A stretch of DNA of 64,000 nucleotides from JBGAKG01 sp044224495 (GCA_044224495.1 JBGAKG010000023.1:124001-188000), one strand, 5' to 3'. Shown: positions 16,968 to 26,366, counted from the stretch's first letter. Program-made: numbers and translations. Notes: generated from the sequence alone by a model not told the origin.

Positions 16968-18962
16968 ATGACCCAGGGACTCGAGTCGACCACCGTCGTG
17001 GGATGCCCGCACGCCGAGCGCTGCGGCGGCTGCCCCGTGATCGGCCTCGGGTACGACGCGCAGCTCGGGCTGAAGCGCGGGCGCGTGGTGCAGGCCATCG
17101 GCCGGTATCGCGCGCTCGAGCTCACCTACACCGAGGCGACGCTCCCGGCCGATCCGATCACCGGCTACCGCACGCGCGCGAAGCTCATCGTCGGCCCGCG
17201 CGGCGAGGTGGGGCTCTTCGCCAAGGGCGGGGGCCACCTCGTCGTCGACATCCCCGAGTGCCGGGTCCTCGCGCCCGTCCTCGCCCGCGTCGCTTCCCTC
17301 CTCCGCTCGCGCCTCGCGGGTCCGGCGGCCGGGCTCGTGGGGGTGGGTGATGCGCGCGGCGCCCTCCTGCGCGCGGTGGATCTGCGCGAGATCGTCGACA
17401 AGGGCGGCGAGCGGCGCGTCCTCGTCACGCTCGTCGCGCGCGCGCACGGCGAGGCCGAGCGCGCGGAGCTCTGCGCCGAGGCCGACGCGCTGCGAACGGC
17501 CGCCCCCGAGATCCTCGGCGTCGCGCTGAACGTGCAGGGCGAAGGGCCTCAGATCCTCGGCGGCGAGACGATCCACGTCGCCGGCGCCGACGGGGCCGCC
17601 GATCACCTCGGCGAATCGATGCACTATGCAACGTTCGGCTCGTTCGTGCAGGCGCACCGGAGCCAGGCCGCGCGGATCCATCGGCTCCTCGGCGATGCGC
17701 TGCGGATCGAGAGCGGCACCCGGATCCTGGACCTCTACGCGGGCTCCGGTGCGATCGCGCTCGCGCTCGCCCGGCGCGGGGCCCACGTGACGGTCGTCGA
17801 GGCGTTCGCACCCGCGGCACGCAGCGCCGAGCGCGCCGCACGCGAGGAAGGCCTCACGGCCGACGTGCTCTGCGCGGAGAGCGCCCATGCGCTCCGCACG
17901 CTCGCCGAGCGCGGTGCGCGCTTCGACGCCGTCGTCGTGAACCCGCCTCGGCGCGGGTTGGGGCCCGCGACCCGCGAGGGGCTCGCGCGCCTCGATGCGT
18001 CCACCATCGCGTACGTCTCCTGCGATCCGGAGACGCTCGCGCGGGACCTGGATCACCTCGATCGCCTCGGCTGGCGGACGCTCCGCGCGCAGCCGCTCGA
18101 CATGATCCCGCTCACCGAAGAGGTGGAGACCGTGGTGATCCTCGGCCGCGCGCAGGCGCCGCGGCCGCAGGTCCTGTTCGAGAGCGAGACGCTCTTGGCG
18201 GTGGAGAAAGCGGCCCACGAGCCGACCCTGCCCGAGGGTGGCTACCAGACGTCCCTGTTCGACCGCGTGCGCGCGCTCCCCGGCGGCGCCACCGCCGTGC
18301 CGCTCGTGAAGCTCGACGCCGGCACGAGCGGCGTGGCGCTGTTCGTGAAGCACCAGGCGCACCTCGCCACCTGGCAGCGGGCGCTCGCGCGCGAGGATGC
18401 GCGCCGCATCTTCGTCGCCGCGGTGCGCGGCGTCGTCCCCGCGAAGGGCACGATCGCGCGCCCGCTCCGCGAGCCGGATCGCGAGCGCGAGGAGGCCCGC
18501 ACGCGCTACCGCCGGCTCCTCGTCTCTTCGGGGCACGCGATCGTGCGCGTCATCCCGGAGCAGGCACGCACGCACCAGGTCCGGCGTCACTTCGCGGCGA
18601 TCGGGCACGCCGTGCTGGGCGACGAGCGCTACGGCCACGCGCCGACGAACCGCTTCTTCGAGGAGAAGCACGGCTTGGATCGCACGTTCCTTCACTGCGT
18701 CCGCGTCGAGCTCACCGTCCCCGACGGGCTCGGCGGGGGGCGCCTCACGATCGACTGCCCCGTCCCGGGCGATCTTCGCTCGGTGCTCGAGCGCTTCGGC
18801 GGCGCCGACGCGCTCCTCGCGCTCGAGCGCAAGCACGCGCTCGGTGGTCCGTCGAGCATGCCGCCCCAGTCCGGCCCCGTGTCGAGCGGCCCCGACGTGG
18901 ACGTGATGCGCCCATCGTCGGCCTCGCTCCGCGGCGAGCTCGCGACCGACGACGACGGCTGA
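16968..18962 (+). CDS. fused 23S rRNA (uracil-5)-methyltransferase / RluA-type pseudouridine synthase
   Basis: This is one 664-aa protein with two RNA-modifying enzymes. The N-terminal half is a TrmA/RlmC/RlmD-type SAM enzyme. It has an Fe-S ligand set C13-x5-C19-x2-C22 plus a Cys in DIPECRVL, a SAM-binding LDLYAGSGAIALA motif, a VVNPPRRGLG motif, and the catalytic Cys C352 in YVSCDPETLARDL. The C-terminal half (about 400-630) is an RluA-family pseudouridine synthase with catalytic D450 in KLDAGTSGVALF and the ARTHQVRRHFAAIGHAVLGD motif; it lacks an S4 domain. An in-frame TTG three codons upstream is possible, but ATG at 16968 is preferred. RNA targets and positions cannot be read from sequence. 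Confidence 0.88.
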   Translation: MTQGLESTTVVGCPHAERCGGCPVIGLGYDAQLGLKRGRVVQAIGRYRALELTYTEATLPADPITGYRTRAKLIVGPRGEVGLFAKGGGHLVVDIPECRVLAPVLARVASLLRSRLAGPAAGLVGVGDARGALLRAVDLREIVDKGGERRVLVTLVARAHGEAERAELCAEADALRTAAPEILGVALNVQGEGPQILGGETIHVAGADGAADHLGESMHYATFGSFVQAHRSQAARIHRLLGDALRIESGTRILDLYAGSGAIALALARRGAHVTVVEAFAPAARSAERAAREEGLTADVLCAESAHALRTLAERGARFDAVVVNPPRRGLGPATREGLARLDASTIAYVSCDPETLARDLDHLDRLGWRTLRAQPLDMIPLTEEVETVVILGRAQAPRPQVLFESETLLAVEKAAHEPTLPEGGYQTSLFDRVRALPGGATAVPLVKLDAGTSGVALFVKHQAHLATWQRALAREDARRIFVAAVRGVVPAKGTIARPLREPDREREEARTRYRRLLVSSGHAIVRVIPEQARTHQVRRHFAAIGHAVLGDERYGHAPTNRFFEEKHGLDRTFLHCVRVELTVPDGLGGGRLTIDCPVPGDLRSVLERFGGADALLALERKHALGGPSSMPPQSGPVSSGPDVDVMRPSSASLRGELATDDDG

Positions 18963-18965
18963 AGC

Positions 18966-19208
18966 TCACGCCGGCGCGAGGATCCCGTCGAGCTCGGCGA
19001 CGAGGTCCGCGAGCACGCGATCGAGCTCGGCCTCCCGATCCGACGGCGCAGCGACGGTGAGGTCCCCACCCGACTCCGCGAAGACCTGCGCGAGCCCGTC
19101 GGACGCTTCGATCACGCCCTTGAAGTAGACGACGTCCGGGGCGCGCAAGACCACGCGCCGGAGAACCATCCCTTCGCCCACCACCGGGGCCACGGCTTTG
19201 CGCGCCAT
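18966..19208 (-). CDS. small DUF4911-like protein
   Basis: This encodes 80 aa beginning MARKAVAPVVGEGMVLRRVV, with an acidic helical C-terminus. It resembles the small DUF4911 proteins of deltaproteobacteria (fold-like recall, function unknown). Its ATG overlaps the TGA of the SDR gene by one base (TGATG), so translation is probably coupled. It is the last gene of the three-gene unit Cys-rich lipoprotein - SDR reductase - this protein. Confidence 0.6.
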   Translation of the reverse strand: MARKAVAPVVGEGMVLRRVVLRAPDVVYFKGVIEASDGLAQVFAESGGDLTVAAPSDREAELDRVLADLVAELDGILAPA

Positions 19209-20323
19209 CAGTAGAGCGGGTCCGCTGCGGCTTCGTCGGTCGCCGTACGCCGCTCGTCGATGCGCCGCCGCACGTGGCCGACGAGCGCGTCGACGTACGA
19301 CGCGAACGGCGGGCACGGCTGCTCCGCGAGCAGCTCGCGCGCGGCGGTGCGGTCGTACACGACCGGCGTCGCGAGCGCGTCCAGGAAGGCCCGCGGCGAC
19401 CGCACGAGGCGCTCGAGCCCCGGGGCGCGGAGCAGTGCCTTCGTCAAGTTCGCGGGGAGGAAGCCGCGCGGGGCACGCCGGCCGCCGGCGCGCGCGACGA
19501 GATCGACGACGTCCCGCACGCTCGGCGGGTTCTCCTCGCAAAGGTGAATCGTGCGCCCGATCGCGCGCGGCTCGCGCGAGAGCCGAACGGAGACCTCGGC
19601 GAGCCAATCGACCGGCACGACGTGGAGGCGCGCGTCCGCGCGCGTGGGGACCGGCGGGACGACGCCGGGCGGCGCCGCGAGGAGGAGCAGGAAGAGCAGG
19701 TACGGGCCGTCGAGCCGCTCGGCCTCGCCCGTCTTCGAGTCCCCGACGACGAACCCGGGGCGGAGCACGACGAGCGGGACCTTGCTCATCGCCGCGCGCG
19801 CCATGCGCTCCGCGCGCGCGAGGGTCTCGTCGACGACGCTCGGGAACCGCTGCCCGCAGTCGAGCTCCTCCTCCCGGACGAGCCCCACCCGATCGCCGGA
19901 GACGCTCGCGGACGAGTGCACCACGCACGCACGGAGCGACGTGGCCGCTTCCGCGAGCTCGAGCACCTCCCGCATCGCGCCCACGTTGAGGTACTCGGCC
20001 GCGCGCCGATCGGCGCCCGGGTAGCTCACTTGGGCGGCGTGGTGGATGACGTCCACCTCGCGCGCGAGCATCCGGAACTCCGCGCCGGAGAGCCCCATGT
20101 CGATCGCGCCCGCATCACCGGCGATCACGTTGACCGCGCTTCGCTTCGGCTCCGGCAGGCGCGCGAGGGCGTCCTCGCACGCGCTGCGGAGCTTCTCGTG
20201 CACGATCGCATGGACGCGAACGCCCTTCCCCGCCGGCGCGTGCGCGTCGTCGAGGAGGACGTCGAGGATGCGCGCCGCCCGGAACGACGGGAAGCCGAGG
20301 AGGAGCGACGTCTCGGGCTTCAC
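19208..20323 (-). CDS. SDR-family NAD(P)-dependent epimerase/reductase
   Basis: This encodes 371 aa of the extended short-chain dehydrogenase group, closest in look to thioester-reductase/male-sterility-like members. The N-terminus LLLGFPSFRAARILDVLL replaces the usual TGxxGxxG with a less typical loop. Further on are an IHHAAQVSYPG motif, an SSASVSGDR segment (Ser of the catalytic region) and VVLRPGFVVGDSKTG. The usual YxxxK is not clear: the aligned segment reads VVDETLARAERMA, so activity is uncertain. The GTG start at 20323 overlaps the upstream stop (GTGA). It is coupled to a Cys-rich lipoprotein and to a DUF4911-like protein. Confidence 0.78.
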   Translation of the reverse strand: MKPETSLLLGFPSFRAARILDVLLDDAHAPAGKGVRVHAIVHEKLRSACEDALARLPEPKRSAVNVIAGDAGAIDMGLSGAEFRMLAREVDVIHHAAQVSYPGADRRAAEYLNVGAMREVLELAEAATSLRACVVHSSASVSGDRVGLVREEELDCGQRFPSVVDETLARAERMARAAMSKVPLVVLRPGFVVGDSKTGEAERLDGPYLLFLLLLAAPPGVVPPVPTRADARLHVVPVDWLAEVSVRLSREPRAIGRTIHLCEENPPSVRDVVDLVARAGGRRAPRGFLPANLTKALLRAPGLERLVRSPRAFLDALATPVVYDRTAARELLAEQPCPPFASYVDALVGHVRRRIDERRTATDEAAADPLY

Positions 20324-21810
20324 GGACCGCAGTAGTGCTGCCCGACGTTCAGGAGCCAGTTCCCGAAGTTGCCGGTCGGCTGGCAGAAGCTCGCCTGCGG
20401 CTGCTGGAGCGCCTGGATCGCGCACTGGGTCTGGAGGAAGTAGCTCTGGCACTGGCCGCCCTGGCGCACCTGCGTGCGGCACTGCGTCACCGTGTTCGAC
20501 GGGCACTGCGAGCAGCTCGTGTCCTGGCAGTTCGTGGCGCAGCCGGTGTTGCGGTTGCACTGCGGGCTCACGAACGGCGAGACGCAGTTGTAGATGCCCG
20601 TGCCCTCGAAGAAGCCGTAGTTGAACGGGTTGAGGCACTTGCCACAGGCCGGCTTGATCGAGTTGATCGTGCTGAAGAACTGGTTGCAGGAGAACGAGCC
20701 TTGGCCGCCGTTGTTGCAGGCGTTCTGCGCGTCCTGGAGGTCCTGGATCGAGCAGAGGCCCTTCGTCACCGCGAGCTGCGGCGTCGTCACGTTGAGCGGG
20801 CAGCTCGGGTAGGCCGCCGGGCACGTCGACTGCTGGTTGTTGCAGACGCGCGGGTTCGCGCTCGTGTTGCAGAAGCTGCTCTGCGCGGTGCAGTCCGCGC
20901 ACGCCGCGCCGCCGGAGCCGCAGCGGTTGTTCGTGAACCCGGCGAAGCAGGTGTTGTTCTGGCAGCAGCCGCTCGCGCAGTTCGACGAGTTGCAGGTCGG
21001 CGTGACGACGCACGCGCCCGACTGGCACGTGCCGTTCGACAGCGCGCAGTTCTGGCAGGCCTTGCCCTGGATGCCGCACGTGGTGTCGGACGAGGGCAGG
21101 CAGTTGTTGCCCTGGCAGCATCCGTTGGGGCACGTCTGCGCGGTGCAGGTCGGGGGCGGGCCATCGCAGGCGCCGGAGGTGGCGTTGCAGGTCTGGCCCT
21201 TGGACGAGCAGTCGGTGCAGAGGAGACCGCCCTTGCCGCATGCCTTCCCATCCGTGCCGCCGAGGCAGGTGTCACCGAGGCAGCAGCCCTTGCAGTTCTG
21301 CGGGCCGCACTTGGGGGCGGCGCACTTCTTGGTGGTCTGATCGCAGATCTGGCCCGATTGGAAGCAGTCGGCGCACTTGATGCCGCCGGTGCCGCACGCG
21401 TTGGAGGAGCCGCCGCTCACGCAGACGCCCTGCCCGTTGAGGTCGAAGCAGCAGCCCGACGGACAGCTCAACGCATCGCAACCGGGGAGATCCTTCGCGC
21501 ATTGGCGCAGGTTGGGGTCGCAGTAGTCGAAGCCGCTCGCGCCGCAGTCCTCGCACTTGCCGCCGGCCACGCCGCACGCGTTGAAGTCGCTGCCCACGCG
21601 GCACTGGCCGCTCGCATCGCAACAGCCGTTCGGGCACGTGAGCGGGCTGCAGGTCCCGCCGTCGCCGGTGTTCTGATCGTTCACGACGTCGACGCTGGCG
21701 TCGGAGGGGAGATAGTCGTCGAGCCCGGAGCGCCCGCAGCCGGCGGCTGCAACGACGGCGCAAGCGGCGGTGGCGACGACGAGAGCGCGAACGAAGGACA
21801 AGGTGGACAT
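20320..21810 (-). CDS. cysteine-rich repeat lipoprotein
   Basis: This encodes 496 aa. The lipoprotein signal ends at AAAGC (Cys about 27); the start at 21810 is set by this signal. About residues 50-330 hold roughly seven repeats of about 40 aa, each with a core like CPNGCCxxxxC...CGxxGxxCxxC, such as GCCLGDTCLGGTDGKACG and GCCQGNNCLPSSDTTCG. The C-terminal 170 residues have a different Cys spacing (including GCATNCQDTSCSQCPS). Spacing suggests many disulfides in a surface-exposed protein, not metal centres. Similar Cys-rich repeat lipoproteins are common in Polyangia; the function is unknown. Confidence 0.8.
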   Translation of the reverse strand: MSTLSFVRALVVATAACAVVAAAGCGRSGLDDYLPSDASVDVVNDQNTGDGGTCSPLTCPNGCCDASGQCRVGSDFNACGVAGGKCEDCGASGFDYCDPNLRQCAKDLPGCDALSCPSGCCFDLNGQGVCVSGGSSNACGTGGIKCADCFQSGQICDQTTKKCAAPKCGPQNCKGCCLGDTCLGGTDGKACGKGGLLCTDCSSKGQTCNATSGACDGPPPTCTAQTCPNGCCQGNNCLPSSDTTCGIQGKACQNCALSNGTCQSGACVVTPTCNSSNCASGCCQNNTCFAGFTNNRCGSGGAACADCTAQSSFCNTSANPRVCNNQQSTCPAAYPSCPLNVTTPQLAVTKGLCSIQDLQDAQNACNNGGQGSFSCNQFFSTINSIKPACGKCLNPFNYGFFEGTGIYNCVSPFVSPQCNRNTGCATNCQDTSCSQCPSNTVTQCRTQVRQGGQCQSYFLQTQCAIQALQQPQASFCQPTGNFGNWLLNVGQHYCGP

Positions 21811-21953
21811 ACGTGAGCCTTTGGCATGGGCGGACCGCCGTCGAGGACGAACGGAAAACCGCAGTCCCATGGTACCGCGGTCGCTCCGCGATGGCACGCA
21901 ATCTGCGCCGCGGATTGCGGCAAATCACGGTTTCCGAGTTGCCGGTCGCCGCG

Positions 21954-22778
21954 TCAGTGGCCCCGCAGCCGACGGATGCCGAAGCCCGCCACCAGGAAGA
22001 ACGCGAGGACCAGCACGATGGAGGCGCCGACGGGCCACGTCACGATGTGGCCGACCATGAACCCCACGACGACGCCGGCCACGCCGAACCCCATCGCCCA
22101 CCCCACCAGCCCCCCCAGCGACCGCCCGAGGAAGCGCGCGGTGGCCGGCGGGATGACGAGGAACGCACTGACGAGCACGACCCCGGCGAGGCGGATCGCG
22201 GCGACGACGACGGCGGCCAGGAGCGCCAAGAGGGCGCTCTCGAGCCACCCGACGTGGATGCCGGAGAGGCGCGCGAGCTCCTCGTCGAACGTCGCGTAGG
22301 CCAAATGCGACCAGGTGACGGCGAGGAAGAGCGCCGTCGCGACGGCGACGCCGATCACGATGTAGAGATCGTCGGAGCCAACGAGGAGGATGTTGCCGAA
22401 GAGCAGCGACTCCGGATCGAACGTGCCCGTCGTGCGGGGAGCCTTCTTGAGGAGGATGATCCCGAGCGCGAAGCAGACGGCGAAGAGCGCCGCCATCGCG
22501 ACGTCCGAGCGGAGCCCACCGCGGCGGCGGAGCGCACCGATGCCGATCGACGCGAGCGCGGTGAACGGGATCGCGACGTACAGCGGACTGGTGAGCCCGA
22601 GGTACATGCCGAGCGCGATGCCGCCGAACGCCGCGTGCGACAGACCGTCGCCCAGGTACGCGAGGCCGCGCGCGGTGACGAGCACGCCGAGCGCGGCGAG
22701 CAGCGCGGCGAGGAGCGCGCCCGCGAAGAGCGCGTGCTGGAACATCGGGATGCCGAGGTAGTCGAACGAGAAGTTCAT
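21954..22778 (-). CDS. metal ABC transporter permease (ZnuB/MntB-like)
   Basis: This encodes 274 aa, a hydrophobic protein with about eight membrane helices. It carries the family signature AYLGDGLSHAAFGGIALG and a VLVSAFLVIPPATARFL segment typical of ABC-3 permeases for zinc or manganese. The ATG overlaps the stop of the upstream lipoprotein gene (ATGA), so the two are coupled. No ATPase or solute-binding protein lies beside it, so partners must be encoded elsewhere. The metal cannot be stated. Confidence 0.88.
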   Translation of the reverse strand: MNFSFDYLGIPMFQHALFAGALLAALLAALGVLVTARGLAYLGDGLSHAAFGGIALGMYLGLTSPLYVAIPFTALASIGIGALRRRGGLRSDVAMAALFAVCFALGIILLKKAPRTTGTFDPESLLFGNILLVGSDDLYIVIGVAVATALFLAVTWSHLAYATFDEELARLSGIHVGWLESALLALLAAVVVAAIRLAGVVLVSAFLVIPPATARFLGRSLGGLVGWAMGFGVAGVVVGFMVGHIVTWPVGASIVLVLAFFLVAGFGIRRLRGH

Positions 22779-24502
22779 GGTCCTTCGGTCTGGAGCCGGC
22801 GCATGAGCTCGCGAAGAATCGTGCCCGTCGCCTCGAGGCGCAGCATCGCACGATCGCCGTCGCGGCCGACCGCGAAAATCGCCGCGTCGCTCCGCGGCGC
22901 AGCGCTCGCGAGCAGCGGACGTGCGACGCCGACGACCACGCCGCGCCCGTGCACGCGCCCGAGCGCTTCCTTCACCCGCGCGTCGTCGCCGAGTCGCTTT
23001 CCGCCGCCGAGCAGCGCAGCGGCGGCGGCGGGCGCGTCCTCGGCCGCGGTCGCCACGAGCTCGCCGCGCTGGGCGGTATAGAAGACACCGAGCTTCGGCG
23101 GGAGCATCGACCCCGCCGCCCCGGCGTCCCCGGCGGGCTTCGGCGCGCGCCGCGTGACGGTGACGAGGGTGCCGCTGCCGACACCGGGAGCGGTGACCGG
23201 TGCGGTCTGGAGCGTCGCGATGTCGAGCGCACCGCGAACGAGGTCACGGAGGCTCCCCGTGTCCGCGCGATGGACGAGCCCGTCGAACGCCTTCGTCGCG
23301 CGTGCCTCGTCGGGGACGGTCGTGCGGAGGAAGAACGCCCGCGACGGCGTGAGATCGAAGCCGAGCACGAGCTCGTCGCCGCGGGCTCCCGCCCACGCCG
23401 CGAGATCGGCCGTGAGGTCCTTCCGCTCCGCGGCGCCGAGGCGCAGCACGGCTTCGCTCCCGGCGCCGAGATCGTCGGCGGTCTGCGCGCGCTCGGCCGT
23501 GTCGGAGCGGACCTCGAGCGCGACGAAGGCGCCACCGGGCGCCGCCTCGAGCGCGCGGACCTCGCCCGGGTGCATCGCGTTCACGAGCGAAGCCGCCGGG
23601 CCGGTCGGTCCGTTCGCGGTGAGCAGGAGCTCGAGCCCGAGCGCGCGCTCGGACCCTTCGAGCGCTTCGAGCACGAGCTCGCCCGAGCGCGCGTCGCGCC
23701 CCGCGTCGAGCCACCCCCCGATCCAACGGTCGACCGCGGCGACGAGCGCCTTCGGATCGCCGTGGTCCGGCGCGCGCCCGCCGTGGGCCTGCCGTTGCTC
23801 CTCGTCCTTGGCGAGCAGATCGGACTTCGTCGTCGACCACTCGCTGGCGCCGAGCGCGACGAGCTTCGCGACGCCGTCGTGCGTGAACGCGATCCGAGCG
23901 GGGTCCTTCGGCAGCGGACGCGTCGGCAGCGTGCGGAACGCGTACGGACCGAGCGCCACCAGGTCGGCGCGCGAGCTCGCGACCACCAAGAAATTCCCCG
24001 GCGCGACGCCGACCGCGCAGCCGTCGGGGCGCACCGGCTCGAAGATCTTCATCTGCTCTTCGTCGGTCGCCGAGCGGACGAACGTGCCGGCGTCCGCGCC
24101 GGCCCACGAGAGCGCGGCCGCTTCGTTCGCGCGGAGCGCGACGGCCCAGTGCAGCCCGCTGGCGCCGTCGCCGACGACGACGTACGCGGGGGCGCCGGCC
24201 TCGACCGGCCCGCTCAGACCCGGCGCACCGGCGGTCGCGCCCAGCATCCCCGCGAACGTGGGTGCGGTGAGCGCGAGAAGCCCGCCGATCGTTCCTTGCA
24301 CGCTCTTCCACGTCGCGTCGGGCGTCGCGAGGACGACCTCCGCCAGGAGCCCCGGCGGCGCCGGCACGGCAGCGAGCGGCGCGGCGGCTTCTTTGGCGGC
24401 AACGGGTGGTGAAGCCGACCCGCACCCATCGCAGCCCGCGGCGCCCGCGCAAATTGCGCCGAGCGTCGCCACCAGCGAGAACACGAGCCGAAAACGCGCC
24501 AC
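22775..24502 (-). CDS. lipoprotein of unknown function
   Basis: This encodes 575 aa. The GTG at 24502 is preferred because AGGGG lies just upstream and the signal (RLVFSLVATLGAICAGAAGC) follows directly; an ATG at 24529 adds nine residues. The mature N-terminus begins CDGCGS. Two similar alpha/beta lobes follow, loosely resembling DUF3352-type proteins. No catalytic motif is seen. It is coupled (ATGA) to the ZnuB-like permease, an unusual pairing: a role in metal handling is possible, but the protein has no His/Cys-rich metal-binding stretch. Confidence 0.65.
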   Translation of the reverse strand: MARFRLVFSLVATLGAICAGAAGCDGCGSASPPVAAKEAAAPLAAVPAPPGLLAEVVLATPDATWKSVQGTIGGLLALTAPTFAGMLGATAGAPGLSGPVEAGAPAYVVVGDGASGLHWAVALRANEAAALSWAGADAGTFVRSATDEEQMKIFEPVRPDGCAVGVAPGNFLVVASSRADLVALGPYAFRTLPTRPLPKDPARIAFTHDGVAKLVALGASEWSTTKSDLLAKDEEQRQAHGGRAPDHGDPKALVAAVDRWIGGWLDAGRDARSGELVLEALEGSERALGLELLLTANGPTGPAASLVNAMHPGEVRALEAAPGGAFVALEVRSDTAERAQTADDLGAGSEAVLRLGAAERKDLTADLAAWAGARGDELVLGFDLTPSRAFFLRTTVPDEARATKAFDGLVHRADTGSLRDLVRGALDIATLQTAPVTAPGVGSGTLVTVTRRAPKPAGDAGAAGSMLPPKLGVFYTAQRGELVATAAEDAPAAAAALLGGGKRLGDDARVKEALGRVHGRGVVVGVARPLLASAAPRSDAAIFAVGRDGDRAMLRLEATGTILRELMRRLQTEGP

Positions 24503-24564
24503 GAGCCCCTTGTACCAAGTGCCTCGCATGGCCGCCGAAAATGGTGCTACCGTCCCCCGCCACG

Positions 24565-25122
24565 ATGCTCGATGACGTGCACAAAGAACTCCTCACCGCG
24601 ATGGGGAAGGCACACGAGAACCTCAAGCGAGAGCTCGGAAAGCTCCGCGCAGGCCGTGCCAACGCAAACCTGCTCGACGGCATCCGGGTCGACTACTACG
24701 GCACGCCGACCCAGCTCTCGAAGATGGCGAACATCAGTGTCCCCGAGCCGCGCCTCATCACGGTGAAGCCGTGGGACAAGACCCAGATCAAGGCGGTCGA
24801 GAAGGCGCTCCGCGAGTCGGAGCTCAACCTCAACCCGCAGCCCGACGGCGACATCATCCGCATCCCTCTCCCCCCGCTCACCGAAGAGCGCCGGAAGGAG
24901 TTCGTGAAGATCGCCCGGAAGTACGGCGAAGAGTGCAAGGTCACCATCCGGAAGGCCCGTCACGAGGCTCTCGACATGCTGAGCTCGATCGAGAGCGAGG
25001 GCGAGGCCAGCGCGGACGACGTCGACCGTGGGAAGAAGCGCGCGGAGGAGGCTGTGGCGGACGCGGCGAAGCAAGTCGACGCGATCGTCTCGGCCAAAGA
25101 GAAGGACATCCTGGAGGTCTAG
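24565..25122 (+). CDS. frr: ribosome recycling factor
   Basis: RRF splits post-termination ribosomes together with EF-G. The protein is 185 aa, the standard length. Domain I helices (KRELGKLRAGRANANLLDGI), the domain II segment (YYGTPTQLSKMANISVPEPR) and the C-terminal IPLPPLTEERRKEFVKIARK motif are all typical. The start at 24565 gives the canonical N-terminus. It is separated from the usual rpsB-tsf-pyrH neighbours and lies divergent from the lipoprotein gene, so its promoter must be in the short gap or overlap that gene's 5' end. Confidence 0.97.
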   Translation: MLDDVHKELLTAMGKAHENLKRELGKLRAGRANANLLDGIRVDYYGTPTQLSKMANISVPEPRLITVKPWDKTQIKAVEKALRESELNLNPQPDGDIIRIPLPPLTEERRKEFVKIARKYGEECKVTIRKARHEALDMLSSIESEGEASADDVDRGKKRAEEAVADAAKQVDAIVSAKEKDILEV

Positions 25123-25188
25123 GAAGGTGCTCGCCTTGACACCCGACCCGAGGGGTGAAAGCCTCGAAATCCTGGAGCGTTTCCCTTG

Positions 25189-26319
25189 ATGCGGGCGGTC
25201 GCGTGGGGACTTACGGACGTTGGGCTCCAGCGTGAGCACAACGAGGACTCGTTCGTCGTCCTCAAAGACTTCGATTTGTTCGTGGTTGCCGACGGCATGG
25301 GTGGCCATCGGGCGGGCGACGTCGCGTCCAAGCTCGCGACCGAAGCCATCTCGGAGTTCTTCCGCTCGACGGCCAACGAGGACGTGACCTGGCCCTTCCA
25401 CTTCGACACGAGCCTGTCGGAGGAAGAGAACCGCCTCCTCACCGGCATCCGCGTCGCGAACCGCCAGATCTTCGATCGCAGCAGCCGCTCCCGCGAGTTC
25501 CACGGCATGGGGACGACCGTGGTGGGCGCGATGTTCAGCCCGAAGAAGAGCAAGATGTTCATCGGGCACGTCGGCGACTCGCGCTGCTACCGGATCCGCA
25601 ACGGCGCGATCGAGCAGCTCACGCGCGACCACTCGCTCTTCAACGACTACCTCCTCGCGATGCCGGACCTCACCGAGGAGCAGCGGCGCGAGCTCCCGAA
25701 GAACGTCATCACGCGTGCGCTCGGCATGCAGGACCAGGTGATGGTCGATCTGCAGCACGACGACGCCCTCGTGAACGACGTCTACGTCCTCTGCTCGGAC
25801 GGCCTGTCCGGCATGATCAAGGACGAGGAGATCCTCCAGATCATCTCGTCGTCGTCGGGCGAGATGCGCGATGCCCCGAAGCGCCTCATCGAGCGCGCGA
25901 ACCAGAACGGCGGCGAGGACAACATCACCGCCGTCGTCATTCGGATCGAAGACTTCGACGGCGAGTCGGACACCCCGGTCCCCGACGAAGTGTCCGAGGC
26001 GAAGACGGAGATGCCGCCGGCCGGGGCCCACGTGGCGGTCCCGACGATCCGGATGCGGACGCCGTCGTTCACCGACGAGCCCACGGCCCCCGCGATCGAC
26101 GTCCGCGATCTCGCGGGCAAGGTCGCGGTGCAGGTACCCGCGCCGGCGACGGCCGCCCCCGCCCAACCGGGCGACACCCCGGCGGCGACGCCCGCCGCTC
26201 CGACCGACGCCCCGCCCACCGACAAGGTGGCGGAGCTCGCGAAGCAGTTCGGCGAGGACCCCACCCTCCCCGCCGTCGACCTGAGCAAAGAGCTCGCGGC
26301 GATCAAGAAGAAGGACTGA
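25189..26319 (+). CDS. PP2C-family serine/threonine phosphatase
   Basis: This encodes 376 aa. The catalytic domain (about 1-250) has the PP2C metal motifs: REHNEDSF, VVADGMGGHRAGD (D35, G36), HVGDSRCYRIRNG, CSDGLSGM and GGEDNITAVVI. A TTG one codon upstream could also serve as start, but ATG at 25189 is preferred. The last ~120 residues are a Pro/Ala-rich, probably disordered tail. It should reverse Ser/Thr phosphorylation by Hanks-type kinases, which are abundant in myxobacteria, though no kinase gene is adjacent. It lies 66 bp after frr on the same strand and may be co-transcribed. Confidence 0.93.
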   Translation: MRAVAWGLTDVGLQREHNEDSFVVLKDFDLFVVADGMGGHRAGDVASKLATEAISEFFRSTANEDVTWPFHFDTSLSEEENRLLTGIRVANRQIFDRSSRSREFHGMGTTVVGAMFSPKKSKMFIGHVGDSRCYRIRNGAIEQLTRDHSLFNDYLLAMPDLTEEQRRELPKNVITRALGMQDQVMVDLQHDDALVNDVYVLCSDGLSGMIKDEEILQIISSSSGEMRDAPKRLIERANQNGGEDNITAVVIRIEDFDGESDTPVPDEVSEAKTEMPPAGAHVAVPTIRMRTPSFTDEPTAPAIDVRDLAGKVAVQVPAPATAAPAQPGDTPAATPAAPTDAPPTDKVAELAKQFGEDPTLPAVDLSKELAAIKKKD

Positions 26320-26366
26320 AGCAAGTCGGTGGACCTTCGGGTCCATCGGGGCTATGTCACGCCCCC

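Noticed and set aside
16953..18836. A 627-codon open frame antisense to the methyltransferase/pseudouridine synthase fusion
   Set aside because: It shows no domain and biased composition; the sense frame has full catalytic motifs.
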